Shown: positions 18,303-26,429 of the stretch, one piece after another
How the letters are laid out: each line of letters starts with the position of its first letter
Numbering within the stretch: the first letter of the stretch is position 1
Source of the DNA: Pseudovibrio japonicus
Lineage (GTDB): Bacteria; Pseudomonadota; Alphaproteobacteria; Rhizobiales; Stappiaceae
Length of the DNA stretch: 64,000 nucleotides
Direction: 5' to 3'
Assembly: GCF_014651595.1 (NCBI RefSeq)
Contig: NZ_BMXE01000003.1
Span: forward strand, 186,001 to 250,000
Translations under genes and position numbers: made by a program
The notes under the pieces: generated by a model
What the model was told of the DNA's origin: nothing
The model's input: only the letters and a program-made list of their open reading frames with translations
Database searches by the model: none

Positions 18303-20363
18303 ATGGGAGAGAAGCATGTCGGAGTTGCCGGAGGCAGGGTTCGCAGCCCTCGTTCGGTTGCCATTATTGGGCCTTTTGCAAGTGGCAAGACCACGTTGCT
18401 GGAGGCTCTGTTAGCACGAACGGGGGCTATTGGGCGTCAGGGAAGTGTGGATGCGAAGAGCTCGCTGGGTGACAGCAGTGATGAAGCGCGCGACCACGCT
18501 ATGAGCATTGAGGCAAACATTGCCACCTGCACCTATAAGGGCGATCAGTTCACATTTATCGACTGCCCTGGGTCCGTAGAGTTTCTGCATGAAGGCAACA
18601 GTGTCTTAAACGGTGTTGATATTGCCGTTGTGGTTGCTGAGCCAGATGAAAAGAAGATTGCAGCCCTTCAACTCATTCTTAAATCACTTGAACAGCGGAA
18701 TATCCCGCATGTTCTCTTCCTGAACAAAATTGACAAGGCGACCGGTAGCGTGCGGGCGATGCTTCAGGCATTGCAGCCAGCTTCGAGTGTTCCAATGGTT
18801 CTGCGTCAGATCCCGATCTGGGAGAATGGCGCCGCGACAGGCTTTATTGATCTGGCGCTGGAACGAGCCTTTGTCTATCAGGAAGGCAAGCCGAGCAAGA
18901 CAATCGAAATTCCGGATGATGAGCGCGCCCGTGAGGTAGAAGCGCGCTACGCCATGATGGAAATGCTGGCGGACCACGACGACGTTCTGATGGAGCAGCT
19001 CCTTGAGGATGTGACGCCTGAGAACGAGATTATCTTTGACGACCTTGTTCAGGAAATGCAGCGCGGTGAGATCTGCCCTGTGTTTATTGGCAGCGCGATC
19101 CAGGGCAATGGCATTCGCCGTTTGCTGAAGGCTCTGCGTCATGATGCACCAACCATTGTTGATACACGCAAGCGCCTTGGACTTAAGGAAAGCGATGCTG
19201 TTCTTCAGGTGCTGAAGACCTATCACACCTCTCATGGCGGCAAGCTCTCTGTTGCCCGCCTGTTTGGGGGCTCTGTGAAGGATGGAACGCTGCTTTATGA
19301 TCGCCGCGTCGAAGAGTATCGTCCTTCTGGCTTGTTCCAGATGCAAGGGTTACAGCCGAAGAAGATCACTGAAGCGGTTGCTGGTGATCTGGTGGCCTTT
19401 GGTAAGCTGGAGGGCATTGAAACCGGCATGACCCTTGGAGTTGGTGCCAAACCTTCGCAAGACCTGTTTGTAGCCACCCGTCCGGACCCTGTGCTGTCAA
19501 AAGGCATCAAGGCGACTGAGCGCAAGGATGAGGTTCGACTTTCTACCGCCCTTTCCAAGCTGGTGGATGAAGATCCGTCCCTGAGTGTCGCTCAGGTGCA
19601 GAGTACGGGTGAGACCGTGCTTGAAGGGCAGGGCGAGATGCATCTGCGTGTTGCTCTTGAGAAGCTGACAGGGCGGTTTGGCTTGTCTGTGAAGAGCTTT
19701 GAGCCTAGTATTCCTTACAAGGAGACCATTCGCAGCAAGACCGAGCTGCGCGGACGCCACAAGAAGCAGAGTGGTGGTCATGGTCAGTTTGGGGATGTGG
19801 TACTGGCTATTCAGCCGATGCCACGTGGTGAAGGCCACAGCTTTGATGACACGATCACCGGCGGTGTGGTTCCCAAGCAGTACATTCCATCTGTCGGTGA
19901 CGGCGTGAAAGAAGCGCTTCAGAAGGGGCCGCTTGGCTTCCCTGTGGTGGATGTGGCCGTCACGCTGAAGGATGGGTCCTACCACTCCGTTGACAGCTCG
20001 GATCAGGCGTTCCGTATGGCTGGAATACTGGCCATGAGGGATGGGCTGAAGGAATGCAAGCCCGTGTTGCTTGAGCCGATCGACAAGGTTGTTGTGGCAT
20101 GCCCGTCTGATGCGACGGCGCGCGTCAACGCGATTGTCTCTGGCCGTCGCGGGCAGATCCTTGGATTTGATGCCCGTGAGGACTGGGATGGTTGGGATGA
20201 GGTGGAAGCCATGATCCCAGAGAGCGAACTTAGCGACCTTATTGTGGAGCTTCGTTCTGCAACAGCCGGCGTTGCGACATTCTCTCGTAACTTTGACCAT
20301 CTGGCCGAGCTTTCCGGTAAGGCAGCCGACAAGGTGATTGAGAGCGGAACAGCAGCTGCTTGA
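18303..20363 (+). CDS. Elongation factor G-like GTPase
   Basis: A 686-residue protein with EF-G architecture: G domain, EF-Tu-like domain II, and EF-G domains III-V (Gly-Glu-Met-His-Leu near 445, Gly-His-Gly-Gln-Phe-Gly-Asp-Val near 500). G1 is Gly-Pro-Phe-Ala-Ser-Gly-Lys-Thr (23-30) and G4 is Asn-Lys-Ile-Asp (141-144). Two differences from true EF-G stand out. G3 reads Asp-Cys-Pro-Gly-Ser (87-91), so the catalytic histidine of Asp-Thr-Pro-Gly-His is serine. The switch I Arg-Gly-Ile-Thr-Ile signature is replaced by Ala-Met-Ser-Ile-Glu. It stands apart from any str operon, so it is a paralogue, not the main translocase. ATG 18303 follows GGGAG. Confidence 0.88.
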   Translation: MGEKHVGVAGGRVRSPRSVAIIGPFASGKTTLLEALLARTGAIGRQGSVDAKSSLGDSSDEARDHAMSIEANIATCTYKGDQFTFIDCPGSVEFLHEGNSVLNGVDIAVVVAEPDEKKIAALQLILKSLEQRNIPHVLFLNKIDKATGSVRAMLQALQPASSVPMVLRQIPIWENGAATGFIDLALERAFVYQEGKPSKTIEIPDDERAREVEARYAMMEMLADHDDVLMEQLLEDVTPENEIIFDDLVQEMQRGEICPVFIGSAIQGNGIRRLLKALRHDAPTIVDTRKRLGLKESDAVLQVLKTYHTSHGGKLSVARLFGGSVKDGTLLYDRRVEEYRPSGLFQMQGLQPKKITEAVAGDLVAFGKLEGIETGMTLGVGAKPSQDLFVATRPDPVLSKGIKATERKDEVRLSTALSKLVDEDPSLSVAQVQSTGETVLEGQGEMHLRVALEKLTGRFGLSVKSFEPSIPYKETIRSKTELRGRHKKQSGGHGQFGDVVLAIQPMPRGEGHSFDDTITGGVVPKQYIPSVGDGVKEALQKGPLGFPVVDVAVTLKDGSYHSVDSSDQAFRMAGILAMRDGLKECKPVLLEPIDKVVVACPSDATARVNAIVSGRRGQILGFDAREDWDGWDEVEAMIPESELSDLIVELRSATAGVATFSRNFDHLAELSGKAADKVIESGTAAA

Positions 20364-20388
20364 TACTCCAGACTGAGACAAAACAAAG

Positions 20389-20415
20389 AACCCGGGGCAG
20401 TGCTCCGGGTTTTTC
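20389..20415 (+). terminator. Rho-independent terminator after EF-G-like gene
   Basis: Stem AACCCGG / CCGGGTT followed by TTTTC. Confidence 0.8.
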
Positions 20416-20434
20416 TTTGCAGGCGGGGTTATGA

Positions 20435-20890
20435 TCAGGCAGTTTCAGGCTCGTTGGTGAGTGCTTTGAGCCGGGAGACGAACTGCGTCATTTCGGTGTG
20501 CCCGCCTTTGGGAGCATCTGGCCATTGGGTCACCTTTATGCCCCAGTACTCTCTTGGGGTGCCTTTGTAGCGAGGCATGAGCCATATATGCAGGTGTTCT
20601 ACAGCGTCGCCAAAGACCCATGTGTAGACATGTTCGATATGCGGATGTGCGTAGAGGAGACCTGTAACGTCTCCTATCAACGTACCCAGTTGTGCTGCCT
20701 GCCGGGGGCTGAGCTCTGACCAATTCTGAACGTGGATTCGGGGTTCAATGATCAGAGCGCCAATCAGGTTGGAGGCATCCTCAGTGCGGTCTGGCGCATG
20801 AGCGACAACAAACTCGTCATAGGCTTTAAAATTCAAGGCCAGATCAGGTGTGAGGGTTTTGTGTTTCTTACAGACAAAGCAATCATTCAT
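20435..20890 (-). CDS. HIT-like family protein
   Basis: A 151-residue protein that starts with a CxxC pair (Asp-Cys-Phe-Val-Cys-Lys-Lys-His), often zinc-binding in HIT proteins. It carries the triad region Glu-His99-Leu-His101-Ile-Trp103-Leu-Met-Pro. The first two histidines of His-x-His-x-His are present but the third position is tryptophan. Branch families such as galT-like and Ap4A phosphorylase-like proteins also depart from the full triad, so nucleotide transferase or phosphorylase activity is possible but not shown. It is 87 bases downstream of the dehydrogenase on the same strand. Confidence 0.72.
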   Translation of the reverse strand: MNDCFVCKKHKTLTPDLALNFKAYDEFVVAHAPDRTEDASNLIGALIIEPRIHVQNWSELSPRQAAQLGTLIGDVTGLLYAHPHIEHVYTWVFGDAVEHLHIWLMPRYKGTPREYWGIKVTQWPDAPKGGHTEMTQFVSRLKALTNEPETA

Positions 20891-20977
20891 GGTGCACCCG
20901 GAAAATACAGCTGGGTTAAAACCGCGAGGTTAACACAGCTGTTCATCGTGGCAATGGGCGGGGCGCTGCGTCTCGAC

Positions 20978-21871
20978 TCAAGTTTCCTTGTTGAGAGGAG
21001 GGAGTGTGGCTGAGCGGGCCATGAGGCGGCCCAGGCAGGACCAGTCCTCGTCGGCAAATCCAGCTTTGATTGCGTTGCGTAGCCGATCTGATAGGAATTC
21101 CGTCATGGGCAGGTGCATGTGCAACTCTTCCGCTGCTTGCTGTGCCAGATCAACATCCTTCAGGCCCAATGTGGTCTTCATGCCTACGGCGGGGTTTTCC
21201 TCGCGGGCGATCAATGGTCCGTACCCCTGATACACGGGAGCGCTGAAGGATGTTTCTGTGACCATTGTGAGGAAGACTTCCGGATCTATCTCGGCTTTTC
21301 TGATAAGCGTGAAGCTTTCGGCCATTGCTTGCAAGGCAGCTGCTATCATCAGATTCATACCCAGCTTGGTCACTGCGGCCTGACGGGGTGTCGGGCCCAT
21401 CCAAAACTGCCGGATGGAAATGGCGTTCATGACGGAGTGGGCGTCTTCCAAAGCTCTGGTTTCACCTGCCGCGATGGCAAAGAGTTCGCCTGCGGCGGCT
21501 TTGTCGGGCCGGCCCAGAACAGGCACACACAGGAACCTGACGTTGGCGCGCTCATGGGCGGCGGCCAGTCTGTCTACCATTGGCGGGCTGATGGTACTGT
21601 GGGAGATGGAGATGCTGTTCTCTTTTAAGGGGAGTGCCAGCGAGTCTCCAGATAGATAGATGGCCTCGACCGCTGCATCGTCTGAAAGCATGGAGCAGAC
21701 GATGTCGCACTGATAGAATTTATCGAGAGTATCGGCCAGATGTGCGCCCTCCGAGACGAGAGAGGCAGCTTTTTCCGGTGAACGATTGTACACCGTCAGG
21801 TCGTGGTTTTTGTTGAGACACTGGGCCATTCCCAAACCCATGGCGCCAAGGCCGATAAATCCAACTTTCAC
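20978..21871 (-). CDS. 3-hydroxyisobutyrate dehydrogenase-like NAD(P)-dependent oxidoreductase
   Basis: A 297-residue beta-hydroxyacid dehydrogenase. The N-terminal Rossmann motif is Gly-Phe-Ile-Gly-Leu-Gly-Ala-Met-Gly at residues 4-12, with Asn29-Arg30 after strand 2, typical of NADP preference. The substrate-binding Ser-x-Ser-Thr-Ile-Ser (around 90) and the catalytic lysine Lys169 in Thr-Lys-Leu-Gly-Met-Asn are visible. The usual Asp-Ala-Pro-Val-Ser-Gly is changed to Cys-Val-Pro-Val-Leu-Gly-Arg-Pro, which suggests the glyoxylate or succinic semialdehyde reductase side of the family (GLYR-like). Divergent from msrP. Confidence 0.82.
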   Translation of the reverse strand: MKVGFIGLGAMGLGMAQCLNKNHDLTVYNRSPEKAASLVSEGAHLADTLDKFYQCDIVCSMLSDDAAVEAIYLSGDSLALPLKENSISISHSTISPPMVDRLAAAHERANVRFLCVPVLGRPDKAAAGELFAIAAGETRALEDAHSVMNAISIRQFWMGPTPRQAAVTKLGMNLMIAAALQAMAESFTLIRKAEIDPEVFLTMVTETSFSAPVYQGYGPLIAREENPAVGMKTTLGLKDVDLAQQAAEELHMHLPMTEFLSDRLRNAIKAGFADEDWSCLGRLMARSATLPPLNKET

Positions 21872-22153
21872 TAGTTCACTCCTTCGCCTTGTCAGGCATA
21901 CGTTGCATGACTCAACCTAGGCGGAGAGGTGTTTTAATGGGTGAAGGGAACCGGTTGGATTTGAGGAGACTTTTCCTGAAGGTGCCGTTTGGCAGTTAGC
22001 GAAGGTGCAAAATGGACATTTTGAGGGTGTGCAACTTCTGATCACGAAAAGCATCACGGGGGCTTTACTTGAAGTTTAAGATTTTTAGTCGCTAAATCAG
22101 AGGTCAATACCGGTCGATATGACCGTAACCCTTACTTGGTTGGAGATGGCAAG

Positions 22154-23128
22154 ATGAACATTATTCATAGGCCTGAATGGATTATTCCGGAAAGAGAAGC
22201 GACACCTGAGGATGTGTTCTTCAACCGCCGCAGGTTTATGAAGGGTGTCGGCGCTGTTGGTCTTGGATTGGTTGCGGGTGGACCCGGCCTAGTCACCAGA
22301 GCGTTTGCGCAGGATGGTCCGGATCCAACCCTTAATCTTTATCCAGCCACGCGAGACCCTGACTTTACCCTGAATCGCGCGATTACGCCTGAGAGTGTGA
22401 CTTCGGTTTATAACAACTTCTATGAGTTCGGCTCGCAAAAGACGATCTCAGGTGCAGCGCAGGCTTTGAAAATCCGCCCGTGGGCGATCACCATTGACGG
22501 GATGGTCGATAACCCTCAGACAATCGACTTTGATGATCTGGTGCGCAAGATTCCGTTGCAGGAGCGCCTTTATCGTCACCGCTGTGTTGAGGCGTGGGCG
22601 ATGGCTGTGCCGTGGACCGGTTTTCCGCTTGCCGATCTGGTTAAGTATGCCGGCCCGCAAAGTGGTGCCAAGTATGTTCGCTTCGAGACCTTCGAGGATT
22701 CTGATGTGGCCAGCGGGCAGCGTCAGTTCTGGTATCCATGGCCTTACGTTGAAGGTGTGACCATGGATGAAGCTATGAACGAAATGGCTTTCATTGCGAC
22801 TGGCATCTACGGCAAGCCGCTTTTGAAGCAGTATGGTGCTCCAATCCGACTGGTGCTGCCGTGGAAGTATGGCTTCAAGTCCATCAAGTCCATTGTGAAG
22901 ATGACCTTAACTGATCAGCGTCCTGTCGGGTTCTGGGAGTCTGTTGGGCCGGGTGAGTATGGCTTTTGGGCCAATGTGAACCCTGACGTGCCACATCCCC
23001 GCTGGTCACAGGCGACCGAGCGCCTGCTGGGGACGGATGAGCGGGTTCCAACGCAGCTCTTTAATGGCTACGCAGAACAGGTGGCGTCGCTTTATACGGA
23101 TCTGCAAGGAGAGAACCTTTACAGGTAA
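22154..23128 (+). CDS. msrP: Protein-methionine-sulfoxide reductase, molybdopterin subunit
   Basis: A 324-residue periplasmic enzyme of the sulfite-oxidase fold that repairs oxidised methionines in exported proteins. A Tat signal is visible (Asn-Arg-Arg-Arg-Phe-Met-Lys at 24-30, then a hydrophobic stretch ending Ala-Phe-Ala). The Moco cysteine is Cys144 in Tyr-Arg-His-Arg-Cys-Val-Glu-Ala-Trp, and the C-terminal half has Arg-Leu-Val-Leu-Pro-Trp-Lys-Tyr-Gly. ATG 22154 follows GGAGATGGCAAG. The haem membrane partner gene msrQ, normally next, is not in the following kilobase. Confidence 0.93.
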   Translation: MNIIHRPEWIIPEREATPEDVFFNRRRFMKGVGAVGLGLVAGGPGLVTRAFAQDGPDPTLNLYPATRDPDFTLNRAITPESVTSVYNNFYEFGSQKTISGAAQALKIRPWAITIDGMVDNPQTIDFDDLVRKIPLQERLYRHRCVEAWAMAVPWTGFPLADLVKYAGPQSGAKYVRFETFEDSDVASGQRQFWYPWPYVEGVTMDEAMNEMAFIATGIYGKPLLKQYGAPIRLVLPWKYGFKSIKSIVKMTLTDQRPVGFWESVGPGEYGFWANVNPDVPHPRWSQATERLLGTDERVPTQLFNGYAEQVASLYTDLQGENLYR

Positions 23129-23376
23129 GCGCAGTCCAACGCGTTCTTAAAGGGCCTGAGCGGGTTGCTTGCTTGCGAGCAGCGGTCGCCGGGCCTTTTG
23201 TGTATCCGTTGATGCGCGTCGCTGCAGCTGTTGTTGGCGAACCGCCTTAGATGCTCAATGAATTTCGATAGTTGCAGAATTTGGCAGTGTTGAATTGGAA
23301 GGATAACCCTCCGGCTACTGTGGATAACGCAAAGACGGCCTGTCCTCGTCAAAAAGGGAAGCGGACTGGACCGCTG
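23129..23376. other. Spacer after msrP
   Basis: No gene. A GC-rich imperfect hairpin ending GGGCCTTTTG (about 23149-23200) may act as the msrP terminator. No trace of msrQ. Confidence 0.4.
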
Positions 23377-23526
23377 CTATTCTCCCGGAATGTGCAGAGT
23401 GATCTGGCCGCTGAGCCTTTCCATCCTGTCAGATTCACTGATGGCGTAAGAAATTTCGCCATAGATTGCGAAAAGTGCGCAGGCAATCAGAGTGTAAAAT
23501 GCTTTTCTCAGGTCATTCACATCCAT
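23377..23526 (-). CDS. Small protein with N-terminal hydrophobic segment, 49 residues
   Basis: A frame running from ATG 23526 to TAG at 23377, with GAGGTA directly upstream of the start. The product begins Met-Asp-Val-Asn-Asp-Leu-Arg-Lys, then a hydrophobic stretch (Phe-Tyr-Thr-Leu-Ile-Ala-Cys-Ala-Leu-Phe-Ala) ending at Ser-Tyr-Ala. A polar tail of about 20 residues ends Ile-Pro-Gly-Glu. It could be a secreted peptide cut after Tyr-Ala or a single-span membrane protein. No family recognised; codon usage looks like that of neighbouring genes. Confidence 0.5.
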   Translation of the reverse strand: MDVNDLRKAFYTLIACALFAIYGEISYAISESDRMERLSGQITLHIPGE

Positions 23527-23797
23527 TACCTCGGATAATTGCCAATAGGTATGTTCCGATAAGTAAAGGATGCAAGCCGATTTGTAATTTCGTTGAATGA
23601 TGGTGGTTAGAAACCACTGTTCGAGTATTTACCTAGTGAATTTATAGTTAATTCTGGTGAGTTTTGCAGAAACTACTCGTTTTTGGGATTCGGGAATACC
23701 TAGATTCTTATGGGTTTTCCCTTGGTGGTGATCGGCAATAGCCTGATGAATCCTAATGCCTCTGCGTGTAGCAATGCGTGTTGCTTTCTCAGGTTGC

Positions 23798-24007
23798 CTA
23801 AAAAATAAGCGACCTCCGGTTCGTTATTGGGCAGAGCGTTTTGGCTGCCTTTTGGCGATATCTTTTGCGCTCCAATCGACCTTTCCAACCTTCTGCGTTC
23901 TGCCTGATGCGGGCCTGTAGTTCTTGCTCGATTTGTTGTGGTGTAGTGGGCGTAAGCGGGTCTTTCTTGACCATTAGGTCAAGGAAACGCTTGGTCACCC
24001 CGGGCAT
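23798..24007 (-). CDS. Doubtful small basic protein
   Basis: An open frame of 69 codons, or 58 from an internal ATG at 23974. The composition is plausible and protein-like: Thr-Pro-Gln-Gln-Ile-Glu-Gln-Glu-Leu-Gln-Ala-Arg, then a run of Lys and Arg. Against it, no ribosome binding site is visible at either start, and it sits just past the sRNA terminator. It may be a remnant of a longer gene. Confidence 0.3.
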   Translation of the reverse strand: MPGVTKRFLDLMVKKDPLTPTTPQQIEQELQARIRQNAEGWKGRLERKRYRQKAAKTLCPITNRRSLIF

Positions 24008-24012
24008 TAGGC

Positions 24013-24042
24013 AAAAAAAAACCGGACCATGCGGTCCGGTTT
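24013..24042 (-). terminator. Terminator of the candidate sRNA
   Basis: On the minus strand, perfect stem AAACCGGACC / GGTCCGGTTT with loop GCAT, followed by an unbroken run of T. Confidence 0.85.
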
Positions 24043-24155
24043 AGAAGTGATGAATGATAAAGCACCTAATGGGTGCAATCACCTTCCAGAGGGGAACAGC
24101 TGATCGAGTGTTGAGGTCACTGGGAGGAGAGGTGTGACAACAACTGATCAACAGC
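24013..24155 (-). ncRNA. Candidate trans-acting small RNA with anti-Shine-Dalgarno loop
   Basis: A transcription unit of about 143 nt read from the minus strand. It has a promoter (-35 TTGTGA, 17-base spacer, -10 ATATAT). A long hairpin is built from CAGCTG...ATC...GTTG and CAAC...GATCAGCTG arms, capped by stem GTCAC/GTGAC (24116-24138). The 13-nt loop reads ACCTCTCCTCCCA, complementary to ribosome binding sites. A second single-stranded CCCCTCT, a small GCACC/GGTGC hairpin and a U8-9 terminator follow. These are hallmarks of alphaproteobacterial Hfq sRNAs such as AbcR (alpha-r15) and the cuckoo/alpha-r14 group; which, if either, cannot be settled here. It lies about 310 bases downstream of an LsrB/VtlR-like lysR gene. 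Confidence 0.65.
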
Positions 24156-24220
24156 TGGTGTATATATGCGGTGCAGTGATGAAATCACAATCCTATATTT
24201 TTGCATTGCAGCTATGCATT
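24156..24220 (-). promoter_or_regulatory. Promoter and LysR-type site for the candidate sRNA
   Basis: The minus strand reads TTGTGA (24185-24190), 17 bases, then ATATAT (24162-24167), giving a start near 24155. Upstream, TGCAT-N7-ATGCA (24202-24218) is centred near -55 and includes a T-N11-A (24206/24218) LysR box. The position fits an activator site; binding by the neighbouring LysR protein is inference. Confidence 0.5.
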
Positions 24221-24317
24221 TTTCATATGTCTGGCAGGCTCGAAATTCCTTGTCAGATTTGATCAGTAACTTACAGATAACTCTGCGTTAGGTGTTGTCA
24301 TTTCGGGAGATTAAGGC

Positions 24318-24393
24318 AAAAAAGAGCCTCCCGGGTTGTCCACGAGGCTATCAAAAAGAGCGGGATTTCTTTTGTTTGGTGGTGCAAATCCCG
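24318..24393 (-). terminator. Tandem terminators downstream of lysR
   Basis: Read on the minus strand, CGGGATTT / AAATCCCG followed by CTCTTTTT (24353-24393), then AGCCTC / GAGGCT followed by CTTTTTT (24318-24349). Together they should insulate the sRNA unit from trxB-lysR transcription. Confidence 0.65.
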
Positions 24394-24464
24394 GAAATGA
24401 TTCTCTTTAGGTGGCTAAAAATGCCATGCCAGTGCGTCCGAAAAGGTCAGCTTCTTCGGTTGCC

Positions 24465-25376
24465 CTAGTGGGTCCAGCGCTCGGCGTAGGAGACGAGGAA
24501 GTCTCTGAAGGCGGTGACGCGGGCGGTGTTCTTCAGCTCGGATGGATACACAAAATAGGTATCAAAGCTTGGTAGCTCTTCCTGTGTGACTGACATTACG
24601 CGTTTGATGCCCGCACCGGGTTCCACCATGTAGTCCGGCAAAATAGCGATCCCGACGCCGGTCTGAACGGCCTTTTTTATGCCGGAGAGGTTGTTTACGC
24701 GCAGGGAGACGTCGCGGCGCTCGCCATTGGGTAGGCCAGCGGTTGCCAGCCAGTTCATAGCACGCAGGTAGGAGGCCATGTTGTCGCCAATGGTGATCAG
24801 GCGGTGGTGATCCAGATCGTCAATGGTGCTTGGGCTGCCGTAGCGCTCAATGTAGGCGGGGGAGGCGTAAACGTGGAAGTGCACCGTAAAGAGCTTACGC
24901 TGGATAAGGTCCGGCTGTGTTGGCTGGCGCAGTCGGATGGCCACATCGGCTTCGCGCATGCCCAGATCCAACTCGTCATCCATGCAGATGATGTCCAGAC
25001 GCATCTCCGGGTAAAGGTCCACGAACTCGTTGACGCGGGCGGTTAGCCATGTGGAGCCGAGGCCTACAGTGGTGGTGACACGGAGCGTGCCGGTTGGCTT
25101 TTCTTTGGTGTCTGTGAGCCGGGACTGGACGGTTTCCAGCTTTTGCAGAACTTCGCGGGCGGTTCTATACAGAAGCTCGCCCTGTTCTGTCGGAATCAGC
25201 CCGCGGGCATGACGATGGAAGAGGGGGACACCCAGCTCGGCTTCCAGCGCGCTGACCTGACGGCTAACGGCTGACTGGCTCATGTTGAGAGCTTCGCCTG
25301 CGTGGGTAAAGCTTCCTGCCTGTGCAGCTGCATGGAAAATTCGCAGCTTGTCCCAATCTAAAGAACGGCCTGGCAT
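24465..25376 (-). CDS. LysR family transcriptional regulator, LsrB/VtlR-like
   Basis: A 303-residue LysR regulator with an N-terminal winged helix-turn-helix (Phe-Thr-His-Ala-Gly-Glu-Ala-Leu-Asn-Met-Ser-Gln-Ser-Ala-Val-Ser-Arg-Gln, about 23-40) and a periplasmic-binding-like effector domain. In Sinorhizobium, Agrobacterium and Brucella the gene beside trxB is lsrB/vtlR, which controls redox and envelope genes and AbcR-type sRNAs. Position and sequence style match that group (established family knowledge plus inference). It contains a single cysteine, Cys131, whereas rhizobial LsrB uses several for redox sensing. It is 27 bases downstream of trxB and probably co-transcribed. Confidence 0.85.
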   Translation of the reverse strand: MPGRSLDWDKLRIFHAAAQAGSFTHAGEALNMSQSAVSRQVSALEAELGVPLFHRHARGLIPTEQGELLYRTAREVLQKLETVQSRLTDTKEKPTGTLRVTTTVGLGSTWLTARVNEFVDLYPEMRLDIICMDDELDLGMREADVAIRLRQPTQPDLIQRKLFTVHFHVYASPAYIERYGSPSTIDDLDHHRLITIGDNMASYLRAMNWLATAGLPNGERRDVSLRVNNLSGIKKAVQTGVGIAILPDYMVEPGAGIKRVMSVTQEELPSFDTYFVYPSELKNTARVTAFRDFLVSYAERWTH

Positions 25377-25403
25377 TTGCTTTCCCCCAATCTTCCCAGT
25401 TTC

Positions 25404-26366
25404 TTATTCGGCTGCTTCGGCTTCAGTTTCCAAAGCTGCCAGGTAGCGTTCTGCTTCCAGCGCAGCCATACAGCCCATTCCTGCGGCTGTTACAGCCTGA
25501 CGGTACTGTTCATCAGTCACGTCGCCAGCGGCATATACACCGGGAATGGATGTCTGAGTTGAATCAGCTTCGGTCCAAATGTAACCGGATTCTTTCATCT
25601 TGACCTGATCTTTAACAAGATCAACCGATGGTGCGTGTCCGATTGCGATGAAGACACCGTGGGTAGACATCTCGCTGACTTCACCGGTCTTGCGGTTTTT
25701 CAGGCGTACACCGGTGACAACAGCTGGATCTTCGGTGCCGAGAATTTCTTCAACCTGAGTGTCCCAAACCACGTTGATTTTCTCGTTCTTGAAGAGGCGG
25801 TCCTGAAGGATTTTCTCTGAGCGCAGCGCATCACGGCGGTGAACCAGAGTGACCTTGCTTGCGATGTTTGCCAGGTAGAGTGCTTCTTCAACAGCGGTGT
25901 TGCCGCCGCCAACCACAACAACTTCCTTGCCACGGTAGAAGAAACCGTCACAGGTTGCACATGCGGACACACCGCCAGCCTGATACTTCTCTTCGGATGG
26001 CAGGCCGAGCCATTTTGCCTGTGCGCCGGTTGCAATGACGAGGGCATCTGCGGTGTAGATGGTGCCGCTGTCGCCTTTCAGCTCAAACGGGCGTTTGGAC
26101 AGGTCAGCTTCCAAAATGGTGTCGTATTCGATCTTGGTGCCGACGTTTTCTGCCTGCTTGCGCATTTCTTCCACAAGCCAAGGACCCTGAATTGGATCGG
26201 CAAAGCCTGGGTAGTTTTCAACGTCGGTGGTGATGGTCAGCTGACCGCCGGTCTGCACACCTGTGACCAGAAGCGGTTCCAGCATTGCACGCGCGCCGTA
26301 GATCGCTGCGGTGTAGCCTGCAGGACCGGATCCTACGATCAAGAGTTTGGTGTGCTTAACAGTCAT
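25404..26366 (-). CDS. trxB: Thioredoxin-disulfide reductase
   Basis: A 320-residue FAD/NADPH flavoprotein that reduces thioredoxin. FAD motif Gly-Ser-Gly-Pro-Ala-Gly at 12-17, redox-active Cys136-Ala-Thr-Cys139-Asp, NADPH motif Gly-Gly-Gly-Asn-Thr-Ala-Val-Glu near 153-160, and C-terminal Tyr-Ala-Ala-Gly-Asp-Val. It lies between elm1 (64-base gap) and lysR (27-base gap) on one strand, suggesting an operon whose last gene regulates redox responses. Confidence 0.96.
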   Translation of the reverse strand: MTVKHTKLLIVGSGPAGYTAAIYGARAMLEPLLVTGVQTGGQLTITTDVENYPGFADPIQGPWLVEEMRKQAENVGTKIEYDTILEADLSKRPFELKGDSGTIYTADALVIATGAQAKWLGLPSEEKYQAGGVSACATCDGFFYRGKEVVVVGGGNTAVEEALYLANIASKVTLVHRRDALRSEKILQDRLFKNEKINVVWDTQVEEILGTEDPAVVTGVRLKNRKTGEVSEMSTHGVFIAIGHAPSVDLVKDQVKMKESGYIWTEADSTQTSIPGVYAAGDVTDEQYRQAVTAAGMGCMAALEAERYLAALETEAEAAE

Positions 26367-26429
26367 TTCCTCAGAACCTCAAATTTCGTGCGCAATCGGA
26401 TAGTACCAGTGCTGTGTTAGGGAGGGGTT

